Shown piece by piece: positions 24,968 through 33,334 of a stretch of DNA of 64,000 nucleotides. Below the pieces are notes generated by a model. That model was given only the letters and a program-made list of their open reading frames with translations, ran no database searches and was not told the origin of the DNA. How positions within the stretch are numbered: the stretch's first letter is position 1; every line of letters starts with the position of its first letter. The DNA comes from Microbispora rosea. Lineage in GTDB: Bacteria > Actinomycetota > Actinomycetes > Streptosporangiales > Streptosporangiaceae. Made by a program: the position numbers and the translations under genes. The stretch covers positions 1 to 64,000 of the forward strand of contig NZ_FTNI01000014.1 of NCBI RefSeq assembly GCF_900156315.1. The letters are read 5' to 3'.

Positions 24968-27220
24968 ATGAGCCAGGTCACGGCCCCCCGCGCCGACGCC
25001 GCACCGTCCGGCGCCCCGCGCCGGAGCGCTCCCCGCAAACGGGGCGGCCGGCGCGGGAGCACGCCGACCGTCATCCAGATGGAGGCCGTCGAGTGCGGAG
25101 CCGCCGCCCTCGCCATGGTCCTCGGCCACTACGGCAAGTTCGTGCCTCTGGAGGAGCTGCGGGCGGCCTGCGCGGTGTCCAGGGACGGCGCGAAGGCGTC
25201 CAGCGTGATCGCCGCCGCCCGCAAGTACGGTCTGGAGGCCAAGGGCTTCCAGATGGAGCTGGACGACCTGCGCGACATCGTCAAACCGGCGATCATCTTC
25301 TGGGCGTTCCAGCACTTCATGGTCGTCGAGGGCATCCGCACCCGCTTCGGCAGGCCGGTGGTGGCGGTCAACGACCCCGCGAGCGGCCCGCGCGTGCTCG
25401 ACTGGGACGAGTTCGACTCGGGCTTCACCGGCATCGTGCTGACCTTCGAGCCCGGGCCCGGGTTCCGGCCCGGCGGCCGGCCCACCCGGGTGGCCGAGGC
25501 GCTGCTGTCGCGCCGCATGCCCTCCGGCCGGGCGCTGCCGCTGGTGCTGCTGGCCAGCCTGCTGCTGGTCGTGCCCGGGATCATCGCGCCGGCGTTCAGC
25601 CGGGTGTTCATCGACCACATCCTCACCGGCCGCGACCCGGGATTCATCCTGCCGCTGCTGCTGGCGATGTCGGTGACCGCCCTGGCGATGTTCGTGCTGA
25701 CCTCGGTCCAGCGGCACTACCTGCTGCGGATGGAGATACGGCTGGGGCTGGTCAGCTCCGCCCGGTTCTTCCGCCATCTGTTACGCCTGCCGGTGGAGTT
25801 CTTCCTGCAACGCAGGCCCGCCGAGGTCGCGAGGCGGGTGTCGGCCAACGACATGGTCGCCGAGATCCTGTCCAGGGACCTGGCGATCACCGTCGTCAAC
25901 CTCGTGCTCGTGCTCTTCTACGCGGTCGTCCTGATCCGCTACGACCTGCTGCTCGGCCTCATCGGCGTGGGCATGGCGCTGCTCAACATCCTCGTGCTGC
26001 GGCAGGTGTCCAGAGCCAGGACCGACGCGGTGGCCGCGCTGCGGGCCGATCTCGGCAACCTCACGTCGGCCACCTTCAACACCCTGCAGCTCGTGGAGAC
26101 CGTCAAGGCCACCGGCGCCGAGCCCAGCGCGTTCCAGCGATGGGCGGGCTTCCTGGCCAAGGCCGTGACCGCCCGGCAGCGGCTGGGCGTGCCCAGCGCG
26201 GTCATCACGGTCGTGCCCCCGCTGCTCGCCGGGGTCAACAGCGGGCTCATCCTGCTCGTCGGCGGCCTGAGGGTGGTGGACGGCGCGGTCAGCGTCGGCC
26301 TGCTTGTGGCCTTCCAGAGCCTGCTCGGCTCGCTGTCGCGGCCGGTCACCCAGCTCACGAACCTCGGCGGGCGTCTGCAGGACATCTCGGCCGACATCAC
26401 CCGGCTGTACGACGTGGAACGCCACCCCCGCTCGCCCGTCTTCGACCGGCCGGACAGGCCCGCGGGCAGCCGGCTCGACGGGGCGATCACCTTCGAGCAG
26501 GTGACGTTCGGGTACAACCCGCTGGCCAAGGCGGTCATCAAGGACGTGTCGTTCTCGGTGGTGCCCGGCCGGCGGGTGGCGATCGTCGGGAGCTCGGGGA
26601 GCGGGAAGTCGACCGTCGGCCGGCTCGTGGCGGGGCTCTACCGGCCGGCGTCGGGCCGGGTGCTGCTCGACGGGCGCGACCGCGAGGAGATCTCCAGGAC
26701 CGAGCTGGCGGCCTCGGTCGCGTACGTGGACCAGGACATCTCGCTGTTCGAGGGCACAGTGCGCGACAACCTCACGCTGTGGAGCGACGACGTCTCCGAC
26801 GAGGTCGTCACCGCCGCGCTGCACGACGCGGCCATCTTCGACGTCATCTCCGCCCGGCCCGGCGGGCTCAACAGCCGGGTGCGCGAGGGCGGGCGCAACT
26901 TCAGCGGCGGGCAGCGCCAGCGGCTGGAGCTGGCCAGGGCGCTCGCCGGGCAGCCGACCCTGCTCGTCCTCGACGAGGCGACCAGCGCGCTCGACCCGGA
27001 GACCGAGCGGGTGATCGCCGACAACCTGCGCCGCCGGGGATGCGCCTGCCTGATCATCGCCCATCGGCTGTCGACCGTACGGGACGCCGACGAGATCCTC
27101 GTGCTGCACCAGGGCGAGGTGGTGGAGCGCGGCACGCACGAGGACCTCGTGCGCCTCGGCGGCCACTACGCGCGGCTGATAGAGAACGCCCAGCCGGGCG
27201 GTGAGGGGATGGACCAATGA
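24968..27220 (+). CDS. NHLM-type ABC exporter with N-terminal C39 leader peptidase
   Basis: The 750-residue protein starts at ATG 24968 behind GAAGGAGA. The C39 peptidase (residues ~30-165) has the oxyanion Gln37 and catalytic Cys43 in IQMEAVECGAA, His116 in QHFMVVEG and Asp136 in VNDPASG, so the triad is intact. Six membrane helices follow. The ATPase domain has Walker A GSSGSGKST, signature FSGGQRQRLELARAL and Walker B LLVLDEATSALD. It should cut the leader after a small-residue motif and export the mature peptide. It overlaps the next gene by ATGA. The likely site in the precursor is AAG/A at residues 108-111. Confidence 0.92.
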   Translation: MSQVTAPRADAAPSGAPRRSAPRKRGGRRGSTPTVIQMEAVECGAAALAMVLGHYGKFVPLEELRAACAVSRDGAKASSVIAAARKYGLEAKGFQMELDDLRDIVKPAIIFWAFQHFMVVEGIRTRFGRPVVAVNDPASGPRVLDWDEFDSGFTGIVLTFEPGPGFRPGGRPTRVAEALLSRRMPSGRALPLVLLASLLLVVPGIIAPAFSRVFIDHILTGRDPGFILPLLLAMSVTALAMFVLTSVQRHYLLRMEIRLGLVSSARFFRHLLRLPVEFFLQRRPAEVARRVSANDMVAEILSRDLAITVVNLVLVLFYAVVLIRYDLLLGLIGVGMALLNILVLRQVSRARTDAVAALRADLGNLTSATFNTLQLVETVKATGAEPSAFQRWAGFLAKAVTARQRLGVPSAVITVVPPLLAGVNSGLILLVGGLRVVDGAVSVGLLVAFQSLLGSLSRPVTQLTNLGGRLQDISADITRLYDVERHPRSPVFDRPDRPAGSRLDGAITFEQVTFGYNPLAKAVIKDVSFSVVPGRRVAIVGSSGSGKSTVGRLVAGLYRPASGRVLLDGRDREEISRTELAASVAYVDQDISLFEGTVRDNLTLWSDDVSDEVVTAALHDAAIFDVISARPGGLNSRVREGGRNFSGGQRQRLELARALAGQPTLLVLDEATSALDPETERVIADNLRRRGCACLIIAHRLSTVRDADEILVLHQGEVVERGTHEDLVRLGGHYARLIENAQPGGEGMDQ

Positions 27221-30192
27221 GCGTCCCGACAGTGACGCCGGCCTCGACGTTCTCGCCGTTCTTCACCGACGCGGCCACGCCCATCGACTACTCCGCCGAC
27301 CGCTTGCTCGTGCTGGCCGACCTGCGCGAGGTGCTGCTGGTCGAGCGCGGCGCGGTCGACCTGTTCGCCGTACGCCTCGAGAACGGCAGGCCGGTCGGCA
27401 GATGGAACTACCTGTGCCGGGTGCGGCAGGGCGCGCTGGTGCTCGGCTCGCCGCGCGGCCCCAGGCACAGCATCGTCGGGCGGCCGGTGCTCGGCGCCCG
27501 CGTGTCGAGCCTGCCGCTGGCCCGGCTTGAGGGCCTGTCGGCCCGGCGCGTCGACGGCCCGTCCGAGTCGGGGAAGGTGGTCCGCGGCCTGCCCACCCGC
27601 GAGTACGGCATGGCGGTGCGCGAGTTCGTGCGGGGCCTGGAGGCCGGTGTGGTGGCGCTCGCCGCGTCGATGCGCGACACGCTGCCCCCGCGCGACTTCG
27701 TCCCGCTGTCGCCGAACGAGCCCACCGTCGTCCGCGAGGGCGAGGCCGTCCGGTCCGTCGACGGACTCCGGTGGATCACCGTCGAGGACGGTGTCGTCGA
27801 GATGCCGGAGGGCGTCGCCGGTCAGCTCAGCGCCGGCGCCGAGGTCTGCGTCACCGAGCGGGACTGGCTGATGGCGCTGGGCCCGGCCCGGCTGCGCGCC
27901 CGGTCGACCCTCGACCTGCTGGGCGCGGGCGAGCTGTGGCACCGGTGGGTCGAGTACACCACCCGCTTCCTCTACATGATCGACCGGCGGATCGAACGCC
28001 GGAACTCGACCGAGTTGAGGGCACTGACGAGCCGGGCCGAGCGGGGCGGGGACGTGCTGCGCAGCACCGCCCGCGGGTTCGACACGCTGGTGCGCGACAC
28101 CGAGGCGCGGGTCCGCCTCGCCGACGTGGCGGGCGACCCGCCGGCGCTGGCCGCCGCGCGCCTGGTGGCCTCGCACGCCGGCTTCTCGGTGGTCGCGCCC
28201 CCGCCGGGAGGGGCGCACGGCGGCCGGACCGACCCGCTCCAGGCCATCGCGCTCGCCTCGGGCGTGCGCACCCGCCGGATCAGGCTCGACGATCGCTGGT
28301 GGCGGCGGGACATCGGGCCGATGGTGGGCTACCGCTCCTCCGACGGGGAGCCGGTGGCGCTGCTGCCCATCGGGTCGCACTACGTCATGGCCGCGCCGGG
28401 GGAGGAACGCGTCACCCCGGTCACCCCGGCGGTGGCCGCCACGCTGACCCGGCACGCCGACGTGCTGTACGAGCCGCTGCCGCCGGCCGTCACCGGGGTG
28501 GGCGGGCTGTTGCGGTTCGGCCTGGCCAAGAACCGCAAGGACCTGTGGACCCTGCTCAGCCTTGGGACGCTGGTGGCCTGCATCGGCCTGCTGGTGCCCG
28601 CCATGACCGGTCTCGTGCTCGGCACGTACGTGGCCAGGGCCGAGCGCGAGATGATCGTGCAGGGCGCGCTGCTGGTGATCGCGGGCTCGCTCGTGGCGGC
28701 CTCGCTCTCCGTGGTGCAGAACTTCGCCGCGCTGCGCATCGAGGGCAGATCGTCGGCCCGCCTGCAGGCGGGCGCCTGGATGCGGCTGCTGTCGCTGCCG
28801 GCGACGTTCTTCACCAACTACTCCACGGCAGAGCTGGGCACCACGGTCCTCGGCGTCAGCGTGGTGCAGGAGACGCTGTCCGGCGTCATGACGACGGCGG
28901 CCCTCGGCCTGTTCGCCGGCCTGGCCAACCTCGTGCTCGTCTACTTCTACGACGTGCGGCTGGCGCTGATCGCGACGGCGCTCGTGCTGGTGGGGGTGCT
29001 CGTGTGCGCGGTCGCGGGCTACTTCGAGGTGCGGCTGCAACGCCGGCTCTACACCCATGAGCAGCGGCTGTCGTCGCGGGTCTTCCAGCTCCTGACGGCC
29101 GTGCCGAAGCTGCGGGTGGCGGCGGCCGAGGAGCGGGGCTTCGGGGTCTGGGCGGCGGAGTTCCTCAAGGCGCGCAGCATCGGCGTGTCGGCCCGCCGGG
29201 TGCAGAACCTCGTCACGACCTTCAACGCCGGATTCCCGCTGGTCGCGTCGGTCATCGTGTTCGCCGTGGTGGCCGGGCCGATGCTCGGGGACGTGACCGT
29301 TCCCGCGTTCCTGGCGTTCTTCGCCGCGTTCAACCTGCTGCTGGCCTCGGTGCTGCAGTTCACCGGCGCGGCGATCACCGCGATGAGCGTGGTGCCCATG
29401 TTGGAGCGGCTGCGGCCGATCCTTGCGGCCGAGCCGGAGGAGCACACGGGCAAGGCCGACCCCGGCGAGCTATCGGGCCGGATCGAGCTGTCGCGGGTGT
29501 CGTTCCGGTACGGCGAGGACGGGCCGCTCGTGCTGGACGGGGTGGACCTGTCGGTCGAGCCCGGCGAGTTCGTCGCGATCGTCGGCCCGACCGGCAGCGG
29601 CAAGTCGACGATCCTGCGGCTGCTGCTGGGCTTCGAGTCGCCGAGCTCGGGAACGGTGCTGTACGACGGCCAGGACCTGGGCGAGCTGGACATCGGCGCG
29701 GTGCGCCGCCAGTGCGGGGTCGTCCTGCAGAACAGCTCGCTGCTCGCCGGTGACATCAAGGCCAACATCACCGGCAGCACCGACCACACGATCGACGACG
29801 CCTGGGACGCCGCCGCCATGGCGGGGATCGCCGACGACATCGCGAACATGCCGATGGGCATGCACACGGTGCTGTCGGAGGGCACCAACACGTTGTCGGG
29901 CGGGCAGCGGCAGCGCATCATGATCGCGCGCGCCCTCGTCTCGCATCCCCGCATCGTGCTGTTCGACGAGGCGACCAGCGCGCTGGACAACCCCACCCAG
30001 AAGATCGTCACGGAGAGCACCCGCCAGCTCAACGCCACCCGGATCGTGATCGCCCACCGGCTTTCGACGATCACGGACGCCGACAAGATCGTGGTGCTCG
30101 AGCGCGGGCGCATCGTCCAGCAGGGCAGATACCACGAGCTGCTGGAGGACGCCGACGGGCTGTTCGCCCGCCTGGCCCGCCGCCAGATCTGA
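27217..30192 (+). CDS. Second NHLM-type ABC exporter (no peptidase, large N-terminal extension)
   Basis: The 991-residue protein has an N-terminal extension of roughly 400 residues without the C39 catalytic residues. Part of it (VLVLADLREVLLVERGAVDLFAVRLENG) looks like a cyclic-nucleotide-binding-type barrel, as in the second ABC protein of NHLM systems. A six-helix transmembrane domain follows, then an ATPase domain with Walker A GPTGSGKST, signature LSGGQRQRIMIARAL and Walker B IVLFDEATSALD. It is coupled to the C39 exporter by ATGA and probably forms a heterodimer with it. The operon ends with a 19-bp-stem terminator. Confidence 0.9.
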   Translation: MSVPTVTPASTFSPFFTDAATPIDYSADRLLVLADLREVLLVERGAVDLFAVRLENGRPVGRWNYLCRVRQGALVLGSPRGPRHSIVGRPVLGARVSSLPLARLEGLSARRVDGPSESGKVVRGLPTREYGMAVREFVRGLEAGVVALAASMRDTLPPRDFVPLSPNEPTVVREGEAVRSVDGLRWITVEDGVVEMPEGVAGQLSAGAEVCVTERDWLMALGPARLRARSTLDLLGAGELWHRWVEYTTRFLYMIDRRIERRNSTELRALTSRAERGGDVLRSTARGFDTLVRDTEARVRLADVAGDPPALAAARLVASHAGFSVVAPPPGGAHGGRTDPLQAIALASGVRTRRIRLDDRWWRRDIGPMVGYRSSDGEPVALLPIGSHYVMAAPGEERVTPVTPAVAATLTRHADVLYEPLPPAVTGVGGLLRFGLAKNRKDLWTLLSLGTLVACIGLLVPAMTGLVLGTYVARAEREMIVQGALLVIAGSLVAASLSVVQNFAALRIEGRSSARLQAGAWMRLLSLPATFFTNYSTAELGTTVLGVSVVQETLSGVMTTAALGLFAGLANLVLVYFYDVRLALIATALVLVGVLVCAVAGYFEVRLQRRLYTHEQRLSSRVFQLLTAVPKLRVAAAEERGFGVWAAEFLKARSIGVSARRVQNLVTTFNAGFPLVASVIVFAVVAGPMLGDVTVPAFLAFFAAFNLLLASVLQFTGAAITAMSVVPMLERLRPILAAEPEEHTGKADPGELSGRIELSRVSFRYGEDGPLVLDGVDLSVEPGEFVAIVGPTGSGKSTILRLLLGFESPSSGTVLYDGQDLGELDIGAVRRQCGVVLQNSSLLAGDIKANITGSTDHTIDDAWDAAAMAGIADDIANMPMGMHTVLSEGTNTLSGGQRQRIMIARALVSHPRIVLFDEATSALDNPTQKIVTESTRQLNATRIVIAHRLSTITDADKIVVLERGRIVQQGRYHELLEDADGLFARLARRQI

Positions 30193-30234
30193 GGGCCTCT
30201 GCTGCGGATCAGGCGGATCAGAGAGCACGGAAAC

Positions 30235-30277
30235 GAGAACCGCCGGCGGACCGTCTCCCGGTCCGCCGGCGGTTCTC
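30235..30277. terminator. Strong bidirectional terminator
   Basis: A perfect 19-bp inverted repeat (30235-30253 with 30259-30277) with a 5-nt loop lies between the convergent exporter gene and the 61-aa membrane protein gene. The stem is extended by AGCACG/CGTGCT outside it. It separates the two halves of the RiPP cluster. Confidence 0.9.
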
Positions 30278-30283
30278 GCGTGC

Positions 30284-30469
30284 TCAGTAGCGCGGTCTGC
30301 GGCTCAGCACGATTCCGGCGATGAGGAACACCAGGCCGAGCCCGCCGTACACGAAGGCGTGGGTGGTGGCGGGCGGCTTCACGCTGGCGTTGGCGACGGC
30401 CAGCCCGAGGCCCACGATGCCGCTGATGTAACAGAAGATCGCGACGAAGATCTTCCAGAAGGGGCTCAT
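30284..30469 (-). CDS. Small two-helix membrane protein of the RiPP cluster
   Basis: The 61-residue protein (MSPFWKIFVAIFCYISG...) has two predicted membrane helices, about residues 6-28 and 38-56, a short PPATTH loop and a basic tail SRRPRY. Its ATG overlaps the stop of the methyltransferase (ATGA), so it is translationally coupled and is the last gene of the P450-methyltransferase-61-aa unit. No family is recognised. Small basic membrane proteins in peptide clusters are often self-protection proteins, which is my guess here. A second one of similar build is encoded at 39991-40161. Confidence 0.75.
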   Translation of the reverse strand: MSPFWKIFVAIFCYISGIVGLGLAVANASVKPPATTHAFVYGGLGLVFLIAGIVLSRRPRY

Positions 30470-31302
30470 GACGTACTCCGTTCGGATGCGGCGGAACCGC
30501 CCGGTGCGGTCCCGGCGACGACGAGGCCGAGCAACATGACCCAGGCGTCGGGGTCGGCGCGGAAACGCCGCCACCGGTCGGCCGCCAGGGCGAGCTCGGG
30601 CAGGGTCAGGGCCCCGGCGGCGACCAGCGGCGCCAGCCGCTCCGGGCCCAGGTGGGCGGCGAACGCCTCGGTGGGGCGGTCGTCGTTGGTCGTGGCGAAC
30701 GGGCGCAGCACCACGTCGCCGAAGCCCGCCCGGCGCAGGAGCCGGGTGAGCTTGCGCCCGATCAGCCGGTCGCCGCCGGCCTGCTGCTGCGCGCCGGTCA
30801 TGCGGTTGTGGACGCCGGCCATCTCGGGATACATCGGGTCGGCCAGGCCCCACAGCATCGCGTCCACCTCGATCACGACCAGCCGCCCGCCCGGCCGCAG
30901 CACCCGCAGCGCCTCGGCCACCACGGCGGCCGGGTCGGCCACGTGCTGCAGTACGTAGCGGAGCAGGACCGTGCCCACGGATCCGTCCGCCAGCGGCAGC
31001 CGTACGGCGTCGCAGCCGAGCAGGGGGACCCGGGCGTCCGCCGCGTGCGCCAGCAGCGCGGCGTCGATGTCGGCGGACACCATGGGCAGGTCCGGCAGGG
31101 CGGCCCGCAGCCGCCGCGTGACGGCGCCCGAGCCCGCCCCGAGCTCCAGCAGGGGCGCCGGGACGCCGACGTCGAGCAGGACCCGCAGCTCCTCGTCGAA
31201 GGAGAGCTCCGCCTGGGCCTCCAGACGCGCCAGCTCGCCGTGCAGGCCCCCGGCGGTCGTCGTGGCCGGGTCGTACGACCCGGCGCCCGTCACGGCGGTC
31301 AC
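30466..31302 (-). CDS. Class I SAM-dependent methyltransferase of the RiPP cluster
   Basis: The 278-residue protein starts at GTG 31302, overlapping the P450 stop (GTGA). SAM-binding residues are in PLLELGAGSGAVTRRLRAALP (about residues 50-70), the acidic VSADIDAALLAHA, CDAVRLPLADGSVGTVLLRYVLQHVADPAAVVAEALRVLRPGGRLVVIEVD and a C-terminal cap. This is the small-molecule methyltransferase-11/UbiE layout with O-, N- or C-targets. Since it is co-transcribed with the P450 next to the precursor gene, the probable target is the modified peptide, for example its N-terminus or a side chain. The target atom cannot be told. Confidence 0.85.
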   Translation of the reverse strand: MTAVTGAGSYDPATTTAGGLHGELARLEAQAELSFDEELRVLLDVGVPAPLLELGAGSGAVTRRLRAALPDLPMVSADIDAALLAHAADARVPLLGCDAVRLPLADGSVGTVLLRYVLQHVADPAAVVAEALRVLRPGGRLVVIEVDAMLWGLADPMYPEMAGVHNRMTGAQQQAGGDRLIGRKLTRLLRRAGFGDVVLRPFATTNDDRPTEAFAAHLGPERLAPLVAAGALTLPELALAADRWRRFRADPDAWVMLLGLVVAGTAPGGSAASERSTS

Positions 31303-32681
31303 GGCTCCCTCCGGGCGTCACCGGGCCGCGTCTCCCCGGGGCGCGTCTCCCTGGGGCCCGTCTCCCTGGGGCGGGGGACCATGAGCATGCCGTGCCGGGG
31401 GCGCAGCGTGACCAGGGCCTCGGGCTCGACCGGGAAACCGGGGACGAGCTCGGGGCGCACGGCGCGCAGCAGCACGGCCAGCACGAGGGTGGCCTCGACC
31501 AGCGCGAAGTGGCGGCCGACGCACACCCGCGGGCCGCCGCCGAAGGGGAGGTACTGGTGCCCGGCGTGGGTGTGCTCGGCCGCGAACCGGTCCGGCGCGT
31601 ACGTCTCAGGGTCGGGCCAGTACCGGGGATCCCGGTGGAGTACGTACGGGCTTACGCACACGAGCGTGCCCGGAGGTATGGCGTAGCCGCCGACGATGTC
31701 GGCCTCGACGGAGCGCCGGGAGATGAGCCACACGGGCGGGTACAGCCGCATGGCCTCCTTGATCGCCCGCTGGCAGGCGGTCAGCCGGGGCAGGTCGGCG
31801 GCGGTGGGGGTCCGGTCCCCGCCCAGCACCTCGTCCACCTCCGCGCGCACCGCGCGCGCCGCGTCGGGATGACGGTCGAGGAGGTAGAGCGTCCAGGTCA
31901 GGGCCTTGGCCGTGGTCTCGTGCCCGGCCATGACGATCGTCAGCACCTGGTCGCGCAGGTCGGTCGCGCTCATCGCGTGCCCCGAGGCCAGCATCGCGCC
32001 GAGCAGGTCGTCGTTCTCCTGGCCGGTGGCCCGGCGGGCGGCCACGATCGTCCGGGTGACGGCGTCGAGGAACGCCTTCGCCCGGCGGAACCCCTCCCGC
32101 CCGCCTCCCTCGGAGGCGGGGTCGAAGTGCCCGATGAAGCGGTTGACCTCGTCCACCGCCCGCCCGAAGCCGTCGCCGACGCCCGCGATGTCGGCGCCGA
32201 GCATGGCCCGCGCGATGACGGTGAGCGTGAGCGCGGTCAGGTCGTGGTCGACGCGCACGGCCTCGCCGTCCTCGCCGGCCCGCCGCCACCGGGCGGCCAG
32301 GTGGGCCGCGGCGTCGGTCATGACCTGGGCGAACCGCTCGACCTCCGTCGGGCGGAAGGCCGGGGCGATCATCTTGCGCTGCCTGGCCCACTCCTCGCCG
32401 CCGCTGGTCAGCAGGCCGTTGCCGAGCAGGGGTCGCAGCATGTCGTCGTCGGGCGTGCGGTCCTTGGTGTAGTTGGCGCCGTTGTCCTTCAGCACGTGCC
32501 GGGCCAGATCGGGCCGGTGCAGCATGTAGACGGGCGCGCCCTCGGCCTCGTGCCTCGTCACGTCGCCCCAGGCGGCCATTTCCGTGACGAAGCGCAGCGG
32601 GTCCTCCCGCATGCTGCTCAGGCTCTGGGCGCCGTCAGGACCCGGCGGCAGGGATACGTAACCGCTGTGCGTATCGGCCAT
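31299..32681 (-). CDS. Cytochrome P450 divergent from the RiPP precursor gene
   Basis: The 460-residue protein starts MADTHSGYVSL at ATG 32681 behind GAGGGTGG. It has the normal I-helix VMAGHETTAKALTW, ExxR in IKEAMRLYPPVWLISRR, the PDRF motif and the heme loop FGGGPRVCVGRHFALVEA. The length and the YPPVW region resemble the fatty-acid/terpene-type CYP102-like group of bacterial P450s. Its C-terminus carries three 15-bp in-frame repeats (31329-31373; RETGP/RETRP/GETRP). It begins the minus unit that also encodes the methyltransferase and the 61-aa membrane protein, and it shares a palindrome-bearing promoter region with the precursor. It is a probable tailoring oxygenase. Confidence 0.88.
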   Translation of the reverse strand: MADTHSGYVSLPPGPDGAQSLSSMREDPLRFVTEMAAWGDVTRHEAEGAPVYMLHRPDLARHVLKDNGANYTKDRTPDDDMLRPLLGNGLLTSGGEEWARQRKMIAPAFRPTEVERFAQVMTDAAAHLAARWRRAGEDGEAVRVDHDLTALTLTVIARAMLGADIAGVGDGFGRAVDEVNRFIGHFDPASEGGGREGFRRAKAFLDAVTRTIVAARRATGQENDDLLGAMLASGHAMSATDLRDQVLTIVMAGHETTAKALTWTLYLLDRHPDAARAVRAEVDEVLGGDRTPTAADLPRLTACQRAIKEAMRLYPPVWLISRRSVEADIVGGYAIPPGTLVCVSPYVLHRDPRYWPDPETYAPDRFAAEHTHAGHQYLPFGGGPRVCVGRHFALVEATLVLAVLLRAVRPELVPGFPVEPEALVTLRPRHGMLMVPRPRETGPRETRPGETRPGDARREP

Positions 32682-32753
32682 GCCCACCCTCACTTTTTTT
32701 GAATACGTATTCGCCCGTGAATTGCGCATGCGATTGGGTGTGAATACGTACTC
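32654..32753. promoter_or_regulatory. Divergent promoter with cluster palindromes
   Basis: The perfect 12-bp palindrome GAATACGTATTC lies at 32701-32712. A one-mismatch copy, GAATACGTACTC, lies at 32742-32753, with centres 41 bp apart (near four helical turns). ATACGTA occurs again at 32654-32660 inside the first codons of the P450. The region serves the P450 unit on the left and the precursor gene on the right. Confidence 0.65.
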
Positions 32754-32912
32754 GGTGATATTTCCTGTTCGGAGCATAGTCCGTGCCGTTCGAGGCCTCA
32801 ATACTTATGTCGCCGGCCGGAAAATTAAGTCTGTGCCGTTCCCGCCCCGCCGTGTAAGACTTCATTTCGAAAGCGGCGGACAACGCCGTGAAAAAAAGCC
32901 GGGAGGCAGGCA

Positions 32913-33305
32913 ATGTCTTTGGACCCGAGACAGCGCGCGGAATTCGTGAACGCGTACACCCGCGTCCTGATCACCGCGTGGTCGAGTGAGGAATACTCGG
33001 CGCGGCTGGACTCCGACCCCCGTTCGGCTCTCGCCGAGTCCGGGCTGGAGCTGCCGGCCGGAGCCGAAGTCGTCCTCGTCCGCAACATTCCCGAAGGCCA
33101 CCACGACAGCAACATCGAGGTGCAGGTCGCCCTCTGGGAGAGGGGCCTCGAGACCGGCCGCTTCGAGCTGCACATCCCCGAGACGCCCCAGGTCGACATG
33201 GCCGAGCTGAGCGAGGGCGACCTCGACTCCATCGCCGCCGGCGCGTCCGCGGCCGAGGCGATCGACATCAACTGCTGCTGCTGCCCCTGCTGCTGCTGCA
33301 CCTGA
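32913..33305 (+). CDS. NHLP-leader RiPP precursor with a polycysteine core
   Basis: The 130-residue protein starts at ATG 32913 behind GGGAGG. Residues 1-65 resemble nitrile hydratase alpha chains (FVNAYTRVLITAWSSEEYSARL, DPRSALAESGLELPAGAEVVLV, NIPEGHH). FELHIPETP and the acidic ELSEGDLDSIAAGA (residues 98-111) are the usual end of NHLP leaders, with the C39 cleavage motif AAG/A. The metal-binding CTLCSC of nitrile hydratase is absent. After the predicted cut the core has 20 residues, ending AEAIDIN then CCCCPCCCCT. All eight cysteines of the protein are in the core, none in the leader. It should be cyclised by the YcaO/SagB enzymes to up to eight thiazoles and exported by the NHLM system. 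Confidence 0.93.
   Translation: MSLDPRQRAEFVNAYTRVLITAWSSEEYSARLDSDPRSALAESGLELPAGAEVVLVRNIPEGHHDSNIEVQVALWERGLETGRFELHIPETPQVDMAELSEGDLDSIAAGASAAEAIDINCCCCPCCCCT
33246..33302 (+). other. Predicted core peptide region, two runs of four Cys codons around Pro
   Basis: Codons 112-130 of the precursor. Codons 121-124 and 126-129 are all TGC, codon 125 is CCC and codon 130 is ACC. Contiguous cysteines would give contiguous thiazoles, the proline would break the array, and the final Thr could stay open or give a methyloxazole. The boundary is inferred from the leader motif, with one residue of uncertainty. Confidence 0.75.
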
Positions 33306-33334
33306 CCGTCACTACCAACTCGGAGGGCTAGGCC

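Noticed and set aside
31641..31646. A further TACGTA as a cluster operator
   Set aside because: It lies deep inside the P450 coding region, lacks the ATACGTAT extension and is about what chance allows.
33273..33302. Reading the Cys-rich tail as a metallothionein or free metal-binding peptide
   Set aside because: The NHLP leader, the cleavage motif and the neighbouring YcaO, SagB and C39 exporter genes make azole formation far more likely.
20358..33305. Thiopeptide or lanthipeptide cluster
   Set aside because: There are no dehydratase (LanB/LanM-type) or pyridine-forming genes, and the core has a single Thr and no Ser in the Cys block, so dehydroamino acids are not expected.
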